Shown in pieces: positions 1 to 9,034 of a stretch of 64,000 nucleotides of DNA. The notes under the pieces are model-generated. The model searched no databases and was not told the DNA's origin. It worked only from the letters and a program-made list of their open reading frames with translations. The stretch's first letter is position 1, and every line of letters begins with the position of its first letter. The DNA is taken from positions 154,956,241 through 155,020,240 of the forward strand of contig CM043945.1 of NCBI GenBank assembly GCA_014529385.2, written 5' to 3'. The stretch comes from Adiantum capillus-veneris. Taxonomy: Eukaryota; Streptophyta; Polypodiopsida; Polypodiales; Pteridaceae. Made by a program: the position numbers and the translations under genes.

Positions 1-1072
1 TAACACCATGTGCTCATTGAGCTAAAGTCCATGAATAGTCCATACACTAGTCCACCATGTATATATTTCTTATTTCACCAATAATCCTCCTCCATGCATG
101 GGTCAAGGGCAACTTGAATGCTTTGTATTATAATATGACAAAGGAGGGGCTCACTCTTGGATGCATTGTACAAATTCAACAAAGGAGGGGACCACTAAAA
201 GACTTTTGCAGGCATAAAAAACAGGCTTTTTGGTGAGAATTTTGGCACCTATCTCCACTCCGAATTTGGAGCGGTGGTCAAAAGAGAAAATGTAGCCCAC
301 GCTCTGAATAATCACCCCAAATGTTTTCATGATTTTTGGAGCTACCAACTGTGAGCTATGATTTTTTTAGTGGACCCCAGTTTTCCCATGCTATGCAGCC
401 ACACTCTCTCTTCCACTTTATCATTTTCCTCTTTCACACACACTTCTCCACTCATCATCCCCATCTCTCTCACCACTCCTCTCTGCACACTACTCACCTT
501 CTCCTCAACCTTGAAGAATAAGAGAAACCATGGTGAACTCATACCTCCCACACACAATTCCATTCCAAAATTGACCACCTAGTCTCATTTTTCCTCCTCC
601 AAATTACCCATATCTATCAAAAAACCACAAAATTCAGCCTCTTCTCTTAAAAGACAGCATCATGGTGGTTGATTACTCAGCTTCAATTACCTTGTCTCTC
701 AAGGAAGGTCAAGAGTGGAGAAAAAATGTACCGTCAAAGCTAGTGGACCGTCAACAAGCGTCAAAATTGGCCCTACTCAAGACACTTGGAGCATCAACCT
801 TGTAAGAAATCCACCTTTTCTTACCTCTTAAGAGTTTTTCTTCCTTATTTGTATCCTACATGGATACTCCCATTGTAAATATTCAATTCCATTTGTAAAT
901 TAATACTAACTCTACTAACACTAACCCACTATGAAAAGTCCTATCACCTCCATTTCTCTCCTCTCTCTTTCCCCACCAACTTCTTGATAATTCCAAGCAA
1001 AAGAAATTAGATAAATTGCTGAAAATCTAACCCAACCATGGTTAGAGGAGTAACCCTAGCCTTCAAAATTGC

Positions 1073-1080
1073 TATAAAAG
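1073..1080 (+). promoter_or_regulatory. TATA-like box in the 5' LTR of element A
   Basis: The motif TATAAAAG lies in the left LTR, with a second weaker ATAAAAGG about 22 bp downstream. It sits where a U3 promoter is expected, upstream of the transcribed leader. The whole segment 1067-1154 is absent from the right LTR, so only the left LTR keeps this box. Confidence 0.55.
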
Positions 1081-1735
1081 GAGGGTGTAGCTAGCATAAA
1101 AGGGGGGAGCCATAAGCAAGAGCACTATGCTATAGCTTGAGAAGCCAAGCTCAACCTCTCTAGAAGGAGCTCTTGAGTGGAAGCTCATTGTCTTATGCAT
1201 GTGCATGTGTTGTAATAGGGGATTAGCAAGGGAAATCTATGCCATTGTAAGAGAGAGAGTGATCATTCAATTGAGAGTAGGAAATCTATCATTTCTCCTA
1301 CTATTGTAAGCCCAACGTTCGCTGAATCAAGGAGGGTGGATTTGGACTAATCTTGGATATTTTGTCTCCCTTTCCAACGTGAAGTAATGGACAACAATGA
1401 TGCGTAAGTGTCTTGGTTTTTTTTTAAGTTCTTGATAGCTTGTCTCTGGTGTTGTCATCAATCTAGCCATAAATCCCACATACTGTAAGAGGGCGACAGG
1501 GTGGAGAGGACTCCCCTGGCCTTAAGACAGTGATTGGGGTGGCTTTTCTAGTGATGTGTTGTGGTGAAATTTACGCAAGCTATGTTGAACAAGTACTAAT
1601 CTCACTTTGATTTGTCATGACAGATTTGTAAGAAGGTATTAATGCAACAAGCACCCCCTCCCCCTTTCTCTCTCTTTCTTAAATATATAGTTGTGTTTGC
1701 TTGATCATCGCCGATACGTTTCAAAGCAGCCCGAG

Positions 1736-1736
<1 letters not shown>

Positions 1737-1804
<68 letters not shown>
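1737..1804. repeat. (CT)n microsatellite in left LTR of A
   Basis: Uninterrupted CT dinucleotides. The corresponding tract in the right LTR (11343-11440) is longer and has A interruptions. Confidence 0.95.
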
Positions 1805-1807
<3 letters not shown>

Positions 1808-2068
1808 TTTTAGTGTGTGAGAGTATTCCATTGGTGTTAGGGTTAGTGTAATTCCTTGCTTGTTTGTGGGTTACTCTAACGATTCTCCTCTTTTGCGTCC
1901 TGGTTCGCTCTTAAACTAGGTGGTGCCCCTTGTGTAGTTGGGATTTGGCGGTGGGTTTGTTGTTTTGGTTTGTGTTGTGTTGTGCCCCAGCCCCATTGAG
2001 CAGCACGGGAGCCTTGAAGGGTGTCTAGAGGCCACTCTTCTTGTTGCCCGCCCCGGACCGTCTCAAAT

Positions 2069-2085
2069 TGGTGCCCCCACGGAGG
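2069..2085 (+). other. Primer-binding site of element A
   Basis: TGGTGCCCCCACGGAGG starts three bases after the LTR end (TCTCA). The TGG start pairs with a tRNA CCA tail. Element F has the same site with one mismatch, in the same position relative to its LTR. I could not assign the tRNA. Confidence 0.7.
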
Positions 2086-2138
2086 ACGGCTTGTGTTTTT
2101 TGTGTAGAATCAACCTTTAGCATAGTCAAGTAGTTTGC

Positions 2139-2351
2139 ATGAATCACGAAGATTTGTATGATCCCTTCATTCCCATTGCAAGGCAAAAGGTACACATAAT
2201 TGTTAGTACTAAGTTGCAATTTCAACGTGTCATTCGTAGAATTTTAGGTCCTCTTAGGTTGGCCGAGATAAACGCTTCAGTAAATCCTTTTATTTTGCCT
2301 CTCATTAGGTACGACCTTAGTTTGGACGTCTATATTTTTGTTTTGTTTTAA
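2139..2351 (+). CDS. Pre-gag ORF A1 of element A, 70 aa, unknown function
   Basis: This is the first of four small ORFs between the primer-binding site and gag. It is 70 codons from ATG to TAA. The C-terminal 58 residues align with ORF A2 (2373-2591): both contain the pattern NP-x-ILPLI-x-Y, then DV, and end in (V/I)LF followed by TAA. The nucleotide sequences have diverged more than the protein pattern, which suggests past selection on the protein. No known domain is recognised. Some Tat/Ogre elements carry an extra ORF before gag, but I cannot say whether this one is related. Confidence 0.55.
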   Translation: MNHEDLYDPFIPIARQKVHIIVSTKLQFQRVIRRILGPLRLAEINASVNPFILPLIRYDLSLDVYIFVLF

Positions 2352-2372
2352 GCATTAGGACATGCATAGGCC

Positions 2373-2591
2373 ATGGATAATGGCCCAGGAATAGAGGTTT
2401 TTCCCTTTCATTTTACTCCACACATTAGAATAAACGTTGCAATTAGTAGAAAGATCCATTTTCAACAACGAATGGTGTTCATGTTTGGTGCCCAAAGAGC
2501 AGGAGAAATTCTTGCATCACCAAACCCTGTCATTCTACCTCTCATCAACTACCACACTTCTTTTGATGTACATGTGTTCATTTTATTTTAA
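2373..2591 (+). CDS. Pre-gag ORF A2 of element A, 72 aa, duplicate of A1
   Basis: ATG to TAA, 72 codons, in the same frame as A1 and 21 bp after it. It shares with A1 a patchy but continuous alignment to the last residue, including the ILPLI segment and the LF end. The pair looks like an old tandem duplication within the retrotransposon leader. The protein is small, hydrophobic at its C-terminus and has no recognised motif or clear membrane span. Confidence 0.55.
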   Translation: MDNGPGIEVFPFHFTPHIRINVAISRKIHFQQRMVFMFGAQRAGEILASPNPVILPLINYHTSFDVHVFILF

Positions 2592-2665
2592 AATGAAGTG
2601 CAGCTCGGCAAAGTAGTGTGTATGTTTGTTTTTTCTTTGTCCAAGTTGTTACAAGAAACAAAAAA

Positions 2666-3172
2666 ATGATCATTTATTCTAACTGGGAATGTGTGTGCAG
2701 TGAAAGTTCAATCCTTAGAGATCTAGCTCTATTACCAATTGAGTTGCAGGAGCAAGTAGTAAGGCGTCTCCCTCATAACAAGAGGGTGGTGAAGTTAAGA
2801 CGGAAGGTCCTACGCGTGGATTCCATTTTCCTCTTGTTGTTGGGCACTAAGGAAGACCGCGCATTCATCCAACTAGTGTGTGCCCTAAGATTGGTAAATA
2901 GAGTGAAATTTGGCGTTTGGCGAGTGCATTTCACCATTGAGGAAGACTCTTCAGGAAACTTGCGGCCAGAGTTCATGCTTCATAAACTCACATTTGGTGA
3001 ATTTTTCCCTCATTTGCGTCTTATTAATAGTCTTCCTTTCGCTTTCAACAAAGGAGATAGGGATCTATTCAGAGCTTGTCTTAATAAAGAGAGCATAGAG
3101 AAGATTGCAAATTTGTATAAATTCTCATTCTTCTCTACTTTCTATGACACTTTGTTCATAGAGACATTGTAA
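2666..3172 (+). CDS. Pre-gag ORF B1 of element A, 168 aa, unknown function
   Basis: The first ATG of this open frame is at 2666; the frame itself is open from 2618. The protein contains VVRRLPH near residue 30, FIQ-x-VCAL in the middle and LINSLPFAF near residue 130. All three are found in the same order in B2 (3195-3677), so B1 and B2 are tandem paralogues. Leu/Arg-rich helices dominate and no enzyme motif is seen. It lies in the leader, in the same direction as gag. A splice-acceptor-like CAG at 2698-2700 precedes the conserved part, so translation from a spliced leader is possible but unproven. Confidence 0.6.
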   Translation: MIIYSNWECVCSESSILRDLALLPIELQEQVVRRLPHNKRVVKLRRKVLRVDSIFLLLLGTKEDRAFIQLVCALRLVNRVKFGVWRVHFTIEEDSSGNLRPEFMLHKLTFGEFFPHLRLINSLPFAFNKGDRDLFRACLNKESIEKIANLYKFSFFSTFYDTLFIETL

Positions 3173-3194
3173 ATCTCTTTATGCTTTTGAATGA

Positions 3195-3677
3195 TTTAAC
3201 CATAATCCTAAGGAGTTTTTGTCCAGGAATTTTGTAGCACAAGTGGAGTCTTTAAATCTTGCAAACTTGATCGGACTTGATGAGGATGTTCTCTATCAAA
3301 TTGTGAGAAGGTTGCCTCACTCCGACTGTGTGGAACTCGAAGGAAAGGAGCTCCTAGTCAATTGCTACTTTCTCACGGCCTTCGACGAGCATGAAGATCT
3401 AGTTTTTATACAAACCGCTTGTGCATTGGGAATTGTAGAGCAAGTGCAATTTATCACTTGGGACGTGGTTGCTCTTTTGGATCCAGAAAATGAAGTTCTA
3501 GAGATTTCTGTTTATCGCCTTAGCTTTGAAGAATTTCAACCCTTCTTAGAGCTCATCAATAGTCTACCCTTTTGTTTTGATCAAACAAATCGAGACCTTA
3601 TTGAAGCTTGGATAGCTGAAGAAGAAAACCTAGAGTGGTATTTTCTCACTTCTTCATTTGCAGGCGAGTGGTTCTAG
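3195..3677 (+). CDS. Pre-gag ORF B2 of element A, paralogue of B1, no ATG start
   Basis: Open frame of about 160 codons ending in TAG 50 bp before the gag ATG. It repeats the B1 pattern: IVRRLPH, FIQ-x-ACAL, then LINSLPFCF. It is more acidic at its C-terminus. No ATG precedes the conserved region in this frame, and the upstream stop is TGA at 3192. A pyrimidine run followed by CAG (acceptor-like, near 3225) lies just before the conserved part. B2 may therefore be expressed by splicing, or may have lost its start. Confidence 0.5.
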   Translation, partial: FNHNPKEFLSRNFVAQVESLNLANLIGLDEDVLYQIVRRLPHSDCVELEGKELLVNCYFLTAFDEHEDLVFIQTACALGIVEQVQFITWDVVALLDPENEVLEISVYRLSFEEFQPFLELINSLPFCFDQTNRDLIEAWIAEEENLEWYFLTSSFAGEWF

Positions 3678-3726
3678 ATCTCTATTGTATCCCTTATTGT
3701 AACTCGTGTTGTAATCTTTCATAATA

Positions 3727-4443
3727 ATGGAGAGCCAACGCCAAATGTCTGGATATCCTCTTTTCTTTGGAGAGCCTGGAGAGGATGCAGAATTATTTTT
3801 AGCAAATTTCAAGATGTCTTGCCGTATCAAGAGGATAGTAACCGATCAAGAACGTGTAGAAATGTTTGAGGTGGTCCTTAGGAAAGATGCTAGTACTTGA
3901 TTTGACTCTTTGCCTGAGGAAGTTAAGGGGAATTACACAGAAGTTTTAAATCGTTTTAAGAGATACTTCTTTGATCCCCAAAACACTCAAAAACTATGGC
4001 AAGACATTGTTTCTCATAAGCAAAAAGACTTAGATGACTACTACTTGTACAAGCAAGAGTTTCTACGTCTTTGGGCTCTATGGATACGAAATGTTGCTAA
4101 CCCTGGTGATGGTGCAGAATTTTTAAAGAAGGAGAGGTTCATAGCCGGACTCTTTCCTGACCTTAAGGTAAAAGTTGAGGCGGGTGCACCTGCTACTTTT
4201 GATGCAGCTGAAACTAGGGCTGCTGAGGAGTATAGGAAACTCAAGTGCTTAAGGGGAGAGGTTCCAATAGAAGGTCTTAGACCCAAAGGTAAGTCACAAG
4301 CATCAACATCGAGGGAGCTTCCTGAGGTAACGGCGGAAGTAATTGAGAAGTTAAACGAATCTTTAAGCAGCCTGTCAATTCACCTTGCACAAGCTGTAGG
4401 TCCAAAGGGACAAGCAAAGAAGTCTGAAGAGCGAGATCCATGA
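3727..4443 (+). pseudogene. gag: Element A gag (capsid region), one internal TGA
   Basis: ATG at 3727 opens a frame that continues through gag-pol to 9006. This part is the Ty3/gypsy Gag capsid-like domain: a FFGEPGED-type start, a conserved Phe-Asp segment, and the FIAGL pattern near residue 140 typical of retrotransposon gag. It is interrupted by TGA at 3898 (expected Trp) and TGA at 4441, just before the zinc knuckle. Gag packages element RNA into virus-like particles in the cytoplasm. F's Gag aligns with this region, which ties the two elements together. Confidence 0.85.
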
Positions 4444-4455
4444 CCTAGGAGAGTC

Positions 4456-5823
4456 TTGCAATGTTGGAATTGCGGAGAGTCTGGACATGGGATGTATAAT
4501 TGTCCTTGGCCCCGTGGGGAGCCAGGGAGGCCTAACTTGAATTACCCAGTGATGAATGCAGGTGAAGGAACTGGTCAACAACCAAGGCTTCTACAAAGGC
4601 CAAATGGACCAAGACCACCTCCACACGGGGTAGAAGGAGTTCCACCTTTGCCAGATCCAAATGTGCATGTGGTAGAGGTGACAAATTCAAATGAGGTTGA
4701 CATGGAAGCCAATGGAATTAAGCGTGGCCGAGGAAAAGGTAAAGAGAAAGAAGGAGTCACATCACAGAGTGACCATGGACAAGGCAAGAAGGCAAAGGGA
4801 ACCAAGGAAACCAAGAGGACTCGACGTCGTATCAACCTCCAAGACTTCCCTCTTGGACATGGTATGGCTCCGTACAACTTGTTGGAAGACATGAGAGGTA
4901 AGGGTCCTGATATTTCATGGCCTCAATTTCTTGCATTATGTCCACAAGTTAGGAGGGATTTAACAAGGGTAGTTAGCACTAGGAGAAAGGTAAAAGAGAG
5001 TGTGCCTGTTGTAAAAATTGCACAAGCTGAAATGAATGAGGACATTACACCGGTGCTAGACTGTTACATCAAAGGAAGATTGGTTAGGAAAGGTCTAGTG
5101 GATGGGGGTGCACAAATTTGCATCATGACAGAGGGACTCATGCAAAAACTAGGCATGCACATCCATGAGACACCTGAAATTAGGGTCAAGATGGCAAACA
5201 ATAGCAAGGCTAGGTGCGTAGGCATTTGTAAAAATGTTTTTGTGGAGGCCTTTGGCATTAAGAAGGCAGTGGATTTCTATGTCATGTCTACCAAGGGAAA
5301 TGGTTACCCATTTATCCTAGGAAGACCATGGCTAATGAAAATGCGAGCTTTGCAGGATTGGGAGAGTGGAAAGCTAATTTGCAGGAATGACAATCACAAG
5401 AAGGTTGTCTTTGACATGAAGGAGCAACGCCAAGAGGAGCTCCATGAAGAATCATCTCAAAGTGAGACGGAAGAATGTTGGACCGATAGCACTTCAGAAG
5501 AAGAAAGTAGCGGCAGCATTACTGAAGAGGAGTCTTCCATCGAAGTCATGGGGGTAAGGTTTAAGCCAAGCAACCAAGAGACCTCTTGTCAAGGCTTGGA
5601 GGAGGTAGGTCCTCAAGAGAACGAAGGTGATCAAGATGAAGGGATGCTGGAAGGTATGCTATCAACAACACTTACAAAGGATGAAAGAGAGGAGTTCAAA
5701 TGTGTGCTAAGGAAGTTTCTTAGGCTTTTTGCTAAAGACTACACCGATGTGCGTGGAGTAGATGCTGTTCAACACAAAATTGAGTTGAAGCCAGAGGCCA
5801 CACCTAAGGCTCAGAAGCTATGA
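4456..5823 (+). pseudogene. Element A nucleocapsid zinc knuckle and aspartic protease
   Basis: Same frame as gag. A CX2CX4HX4C zinc knuckle lies at 4462-4503 (C-W-N-C, then H, then C). A basic Lys/Arg-rich linker follows near 4720-4830. The retropepsin-like domain spans about 5040-5400, with the active-site loop D-G-G-A at 5101 and the ILGRPWL segment near 5320. Glycine in place of the usual Ser/Thr after the catalytic Asp also occurs in element E. An acidic Glu/Ser-rich linker follows, then the start of the RT region. The segment ends in TGA at 5821, in a context where Arg is expected. Confidence 0.85.
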
Positions 5824-5898
5824 AGGCTAGGAGTCATCAAGGAGCAGGCTTTACTCAAGGAGGTAAGAAAGCTTCTAGCAGCAGGGTTCATTTATCCA

Positions 5899-8800
5899 GT
5901 GGAGAATTCGGAGTGGGTCTCTCCTGTTGTTGTCACTCCTAAGAAGAACGGCAAGTGGAGGGAGTGTGTGGATTATCGTCCCCTCAATGAGGCAACAAAG
6001 AGAGATCACTTTCCCCTCCCATTCCAGGATGAGATACTAAATGAGGTAGCTGGTCATGAGAAGTACACTGTGTGCGATGGTTACTCAGGATACTTTCAAA
6101 TAGGGATTGCACTGGAGGATCAATTGAAAACAACCTTTATCACTCCTTGGGGTTGTTATGCTTTTAGAGTCATGCCATTTGGTCTGACAAATGCTCCTGC
6201 AACATTCCAACGTTTCATGAATATGGTGTTTCAAGCATTCTTTGGAAAGTCAATTAGGGTGTTCATTGATGATTTCTGTATTTATAGCTCAAAATCATTG
6301 CATCTACAAAGGGTAGAAGAAGGTTTAAAGAAGCTCTACGACATGGGAGGTCAACTCAACCCCGACAAGTGCCATATAGGTGAGGATGAAGTAATCTTGC
6401 TTGGTCATAAAGTTTCTTACAAAGGCATTGAAGTGGATCCTTCGAAGGCAAAGGCTCTTATTGAGCTACCATCACCCAAGAGTCTTAAGGAGGTCATCTC
6501 ATTCATTCAAAAGGTGAAGTATATGTCACGCTTCATTCACTTAGCCTCGGAGTTACTTCACCCTTTGCAAAAGTTGACACAACAAGTAGAATTTGCATGG
6601 TCTGATGAGCTGGAAGAGTACTTTTGTAAAATTAAAGTCATTTTGTCAGAGCTACCAACACTCATGCCTCCTTGTTGGGAGTACACATTCTTTGTTAGCT
6701 CTAGTGTTGGAAGGGAAACAATTGGTGCTGTGTTGCTACAACAAGATCCCCACAGTACAAGGATGCGACCCATCTACTTTGCTAGTAGGGTCATGAATGC
6801 TTTGGAGAGAGACTACACAGAAGCAGAACTCATGATGCTTTCTCTCATGTTTGCGGTGAGAAATTTTAGATCCTACCTGCTACCAAAACCTTTTGTAATT
6901 CTCACTGCAGAAAATTTGTTCCCTTGGGTGTCATCTCAAATGAATCTTAGTACTAGGATCTCAAAGTGGATTATGGAGTTGCAAGAGTTTCAATACTCTT
7001 TCAAGGTAGAAGATAGTGTGCGTGGACAATTGGCAGGGATTCTCACTTATAGGGTGCACGAAAAGGAGATTAAGGTGCCTGAAGTAAAGACCCTACCATT
7101 GCCACCACCAAAAAGTATTCCTAATGCTTTTACTTTGTTCTTTGATGGAGCTTTTCGTCGAGCCACAGGAAAAGCAGGGGGAGGGCTAGTGTTGCTCAAC
7201 CCAAGTGGAGAGGTGGTCATGAAAGAGAAGTTCAATCTACCAAGTTCAGCTAGCAACAATGAAGCAGAATATGACACTCTACTTCATGGTTTGAAGATGT
7301 GCATTGGCCAAGGGATACAACGCCTCATGGTAAAGGGAGATGCACTTCTCATTGTTAAACAGATTTTAGGCATTTGGGCATGCAAGAATGAGAGCTTACG
7401 GACAAAAGTTCATGCCATTCGTAGATTGTTTAATCAATTTGAAGAAGTGCAACTATATCATATTCCTAGGAAACAGAATGAAGATGCTGATTTACTTGCA
7501 CAACAAGTCGTTGCATGTGTAAAGAAAGAAGTGCAGGTCATCATGGTGGCGGCTGCTGTGAAGCAACCGAGATACCAGGGATTGGAGTCATTGGCTCCCA
7601 TCATTGGCTACATTTTGGAGGGTGAGTTTCCACCAGACTTCACAAAAGCTCAGAAGAGGAGACTCATGAAGAAGGCAAGAGTATATCTCTTCCTAGAAGG
7701 CTCCCTCTATCAAAGAGGGAAGGATCAAGTGTGCAGACGAGTACCAACTATCAAGGAAATTCCAGCCATTCTAAAAGGTTTGCATGAAGAGGCATGTGGT
7801 GGTCATTTTGCCCAAGAATTAACTGTGAAGAAGATTTTGCTTTCGGGGTATGTTTGGCCAAGTTTGCATGTGGATGTTCAACATTGGTGTAAAAGCTGTC
7901 ACACTTGTCAGATAAATGGAAATAGAAGGTTGGTGCATGGCCCGAGGCAAATAGTGCTTGCAAATGGACCCTTTGAAAAGTGGGGCATTGATGCTATGGG
8001 TCCTCTGCCTAGGACAAAAAATGGTAAACTCTACATTCTAGTGGCTGTAGACTATATGACTAGGTGGGTGGAAGCACAAAGTGTGGCAAAGGTAAATGAG
8101 AAGACAGTGAGCAAATTTGTCTACACTCACATTTGTTGTAGATTTGGCACACCTTTGGAGATTGTTTCTGATAATGGTCCAGGGTTTAGAAAAGGATTGC
8201 TCACAGAAGTTTGTGAAGAGCTTCACATTCTACATCGTCATAGCACACCATACTACCCACAGTCAAATGGTTTGGTGGAGAAGGCTAATGGTGTCATTGC
8301 AGGAATCATTAGAAAGATGGTGCAAAACAAGACAAAATTATGGGATGACTTCTTGGATGGTGCCTTGTGGGCATATCGAACCACATATAGGGAAGCCACG
8401 GAGTTCACACCATTTCACTTGGTCTATGGTCAAGAGGCTTTGCAGCCTATCGAGCTCAACATTCCAACAATGCGACTTCATGGCAAAGGAGCACAAGATG
8501 ATCAAGAGGTATGGATGGATCTACTTCTTACGTTAGTGGAGCTTGAGTGGAAAAGAGAAGCATCATATGAGTGCTACAAGAGGAAAGCCACACAAGCGAA
8601 AGAAACACACGACAAGAAACTGAAGGACAAAGGCATCAAGGAAGGAGAGCTTGTGCTAAGGTATGACAATCGACTTGACAATCGTTTTGATGCCAAGTTT
8701 GAAACAAGATGGCAAGGGCCATACATAGTCAAGAAGGCTTTCAATTCAAGTTACTATCAGCTTATGGACTTGAATGGTAAAGAGCACTCCAGGAAAGTAA

Positions 8801-9006
8801 ACGGGTATCGCTTGAAGCCCTATTTGAGTCGCCTTCTACCAAAGGATCTACCAAAGATCTGTCCAAAGGCCGCTGTCTTATGTAAGTATTGTTACATGAA
8901 GCATAAGTGTAACTCCAGCCAAAATTCTGAGGGGCCAAACAATGAAGATCTCGTCAAGGACTCTGAAGCACTCTCTTTGGAAAAGATGCTCTATGATGGT
9001 ACATGA
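5899..9006 (+). CDS. pol: Element A Pol: reverse transcriptase, two RNase H domains, integrase
   Basis: A 1035-codon open stretch in the same frame as gag. RT occupies about 5899-6560, with catalytic F-I-D-D at 6262-6273. A first RNase H (about 6650-7060) has lost catalytic Asp residues. A second RNase H (about 7130-7530) keeps D (FFDGAF), E (NNEAEY), D (KGDAL) and D (NEDAD). Integrase has an HHCC zinc domain (about 7785-7920), catalytic D (GIDAMG), D (SDNGPG) and E (LVEKANG). A GPY-type C-terminal module follows (about 8710-8820). No chromodomain is present. The frame ends 28 bp before the 3' LTR. With gag it would form one polyprotein of about 1760 codons if the three TGA codons were sense. 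Confidence 0.93.
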   Translation: MENSEWVSPVVVTPKKNGKWRECVDYRPLNEATKRDHFPLPFQDEILNEVAGHEKYTVCDGYSGYFQIGIALEDQLKTTFITPWGCYAFRVMPFGLTNAPATFQRFMNMVFQAFFGKSIRVFIDDFCIYSSKSLHLQRVEEGLKKLYDMGGQLNPDKCHIGEDEVILLGHKVSYKGIEVDPSKAKALIELPSPKSLKEVISFIQKVKYMSRFIHLASELLHPLQKLTQQVEFAWSDELEEYFCKIKVILSELPTLMPPCWEYTFFVSSSVGRETIGAVLLQQDPHSTRMRPIYFASRVMNALERDYTEAELMMLSLMFAVRNFRSYLLPKPFVILTAENLFPWVSSQMNLSTRISKWIMELQEFQYSFKVEDSVRGQLAGILTYRVHEKEIKVPEVKTLPLPPPKSIPNAFTLFFDGAFRRATGKAGGGLVLLNPSGEVVMKEKFNLPSSASNNEAEYDTLLHGLKMCIGQGIQRLMVKGDALLIVKQILGIWACKNESLRTKVHAIRRLFNQFEEVQLYHIPRKQNEDADLLAQQVVACVKKEVQVIMVAAAVKQPRYQGLESLAPIIGYILEGEFPPDFTKAQKRRLMKKARVYLFLEGSLYQRGKDQVCRRVPTIKEIPAILKGLHEEACGGHFAQELTVKKILLSGYVWPSLHVDVQHWCKSCHTCQINGNRRLVHGPRQIVLANGPFEKWGIDAMGPLPRTKNGKLYILVAVDYMTRWVEAQSVAKVNEKTVSKFVYTHICCRFGTPLEIVSDNGPGFRKGLLTEVCEELHILHRHSTPYYPQSNGLVEKANGVIAGIIRKMVQNKTKLWDDFLDGALWAYRTTYREATEFTPFHLVYGQEALQPIELNIPTMRLHGKGAQDDQEVWMDLLLTLVELEWKREASYECYKRKATQAKETHDKKLKDKGIKEGELVLRYDNRLDNRFDAKFETRWQGPYIVKKAFNSSYYQLMDLNGKEHSRKVNGYRLKPYLSRLLPKDLPKICPKAAVLCKYCYMKHKCNSSQNSEGPNNEDLVKDSEALSLEKMLYDGT

Positions 9007-9020
9007 ATATACCATCATCC

Positions 9021-9034
9021 AGGGGGAGGGCTAA
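9021..9034 (+). other. Polypurine tract of element A
   Basis: AGGGGGAGGGCTAA lies immediately before the 3' LTR start TGATAGCCG. Element F has an equivalent tract at the same position. This is the expected primer site for plus-strand DNA synthesis. Confidence 0.85.

Larger units (their letters stand above)
1..2065 (+). repeat. Element A left (5') LTR, partial
   Basis: Nearly identical to 9693-11701. It ends in ...CCGTCTCA just before the primer-binding site. By comparison with the right copy, about 0.6 kb of its 5' end lies left of the window. It contains a TATA-like box (1073), a (CT)n tract (1737-1804) and pyrimidine-rich stretches around 400-480. The small open frames in it are by-products of low complexity, not genes. 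Confidence 0.93.

Noticed and set aside
342-582. Overlapping ORFs on both strands, repeated at 10030-10276
   Set aside because: They lie in the U3 part of the LTR of A in pyrimidine-rich sequence; three frames are open at once and none has a motif.
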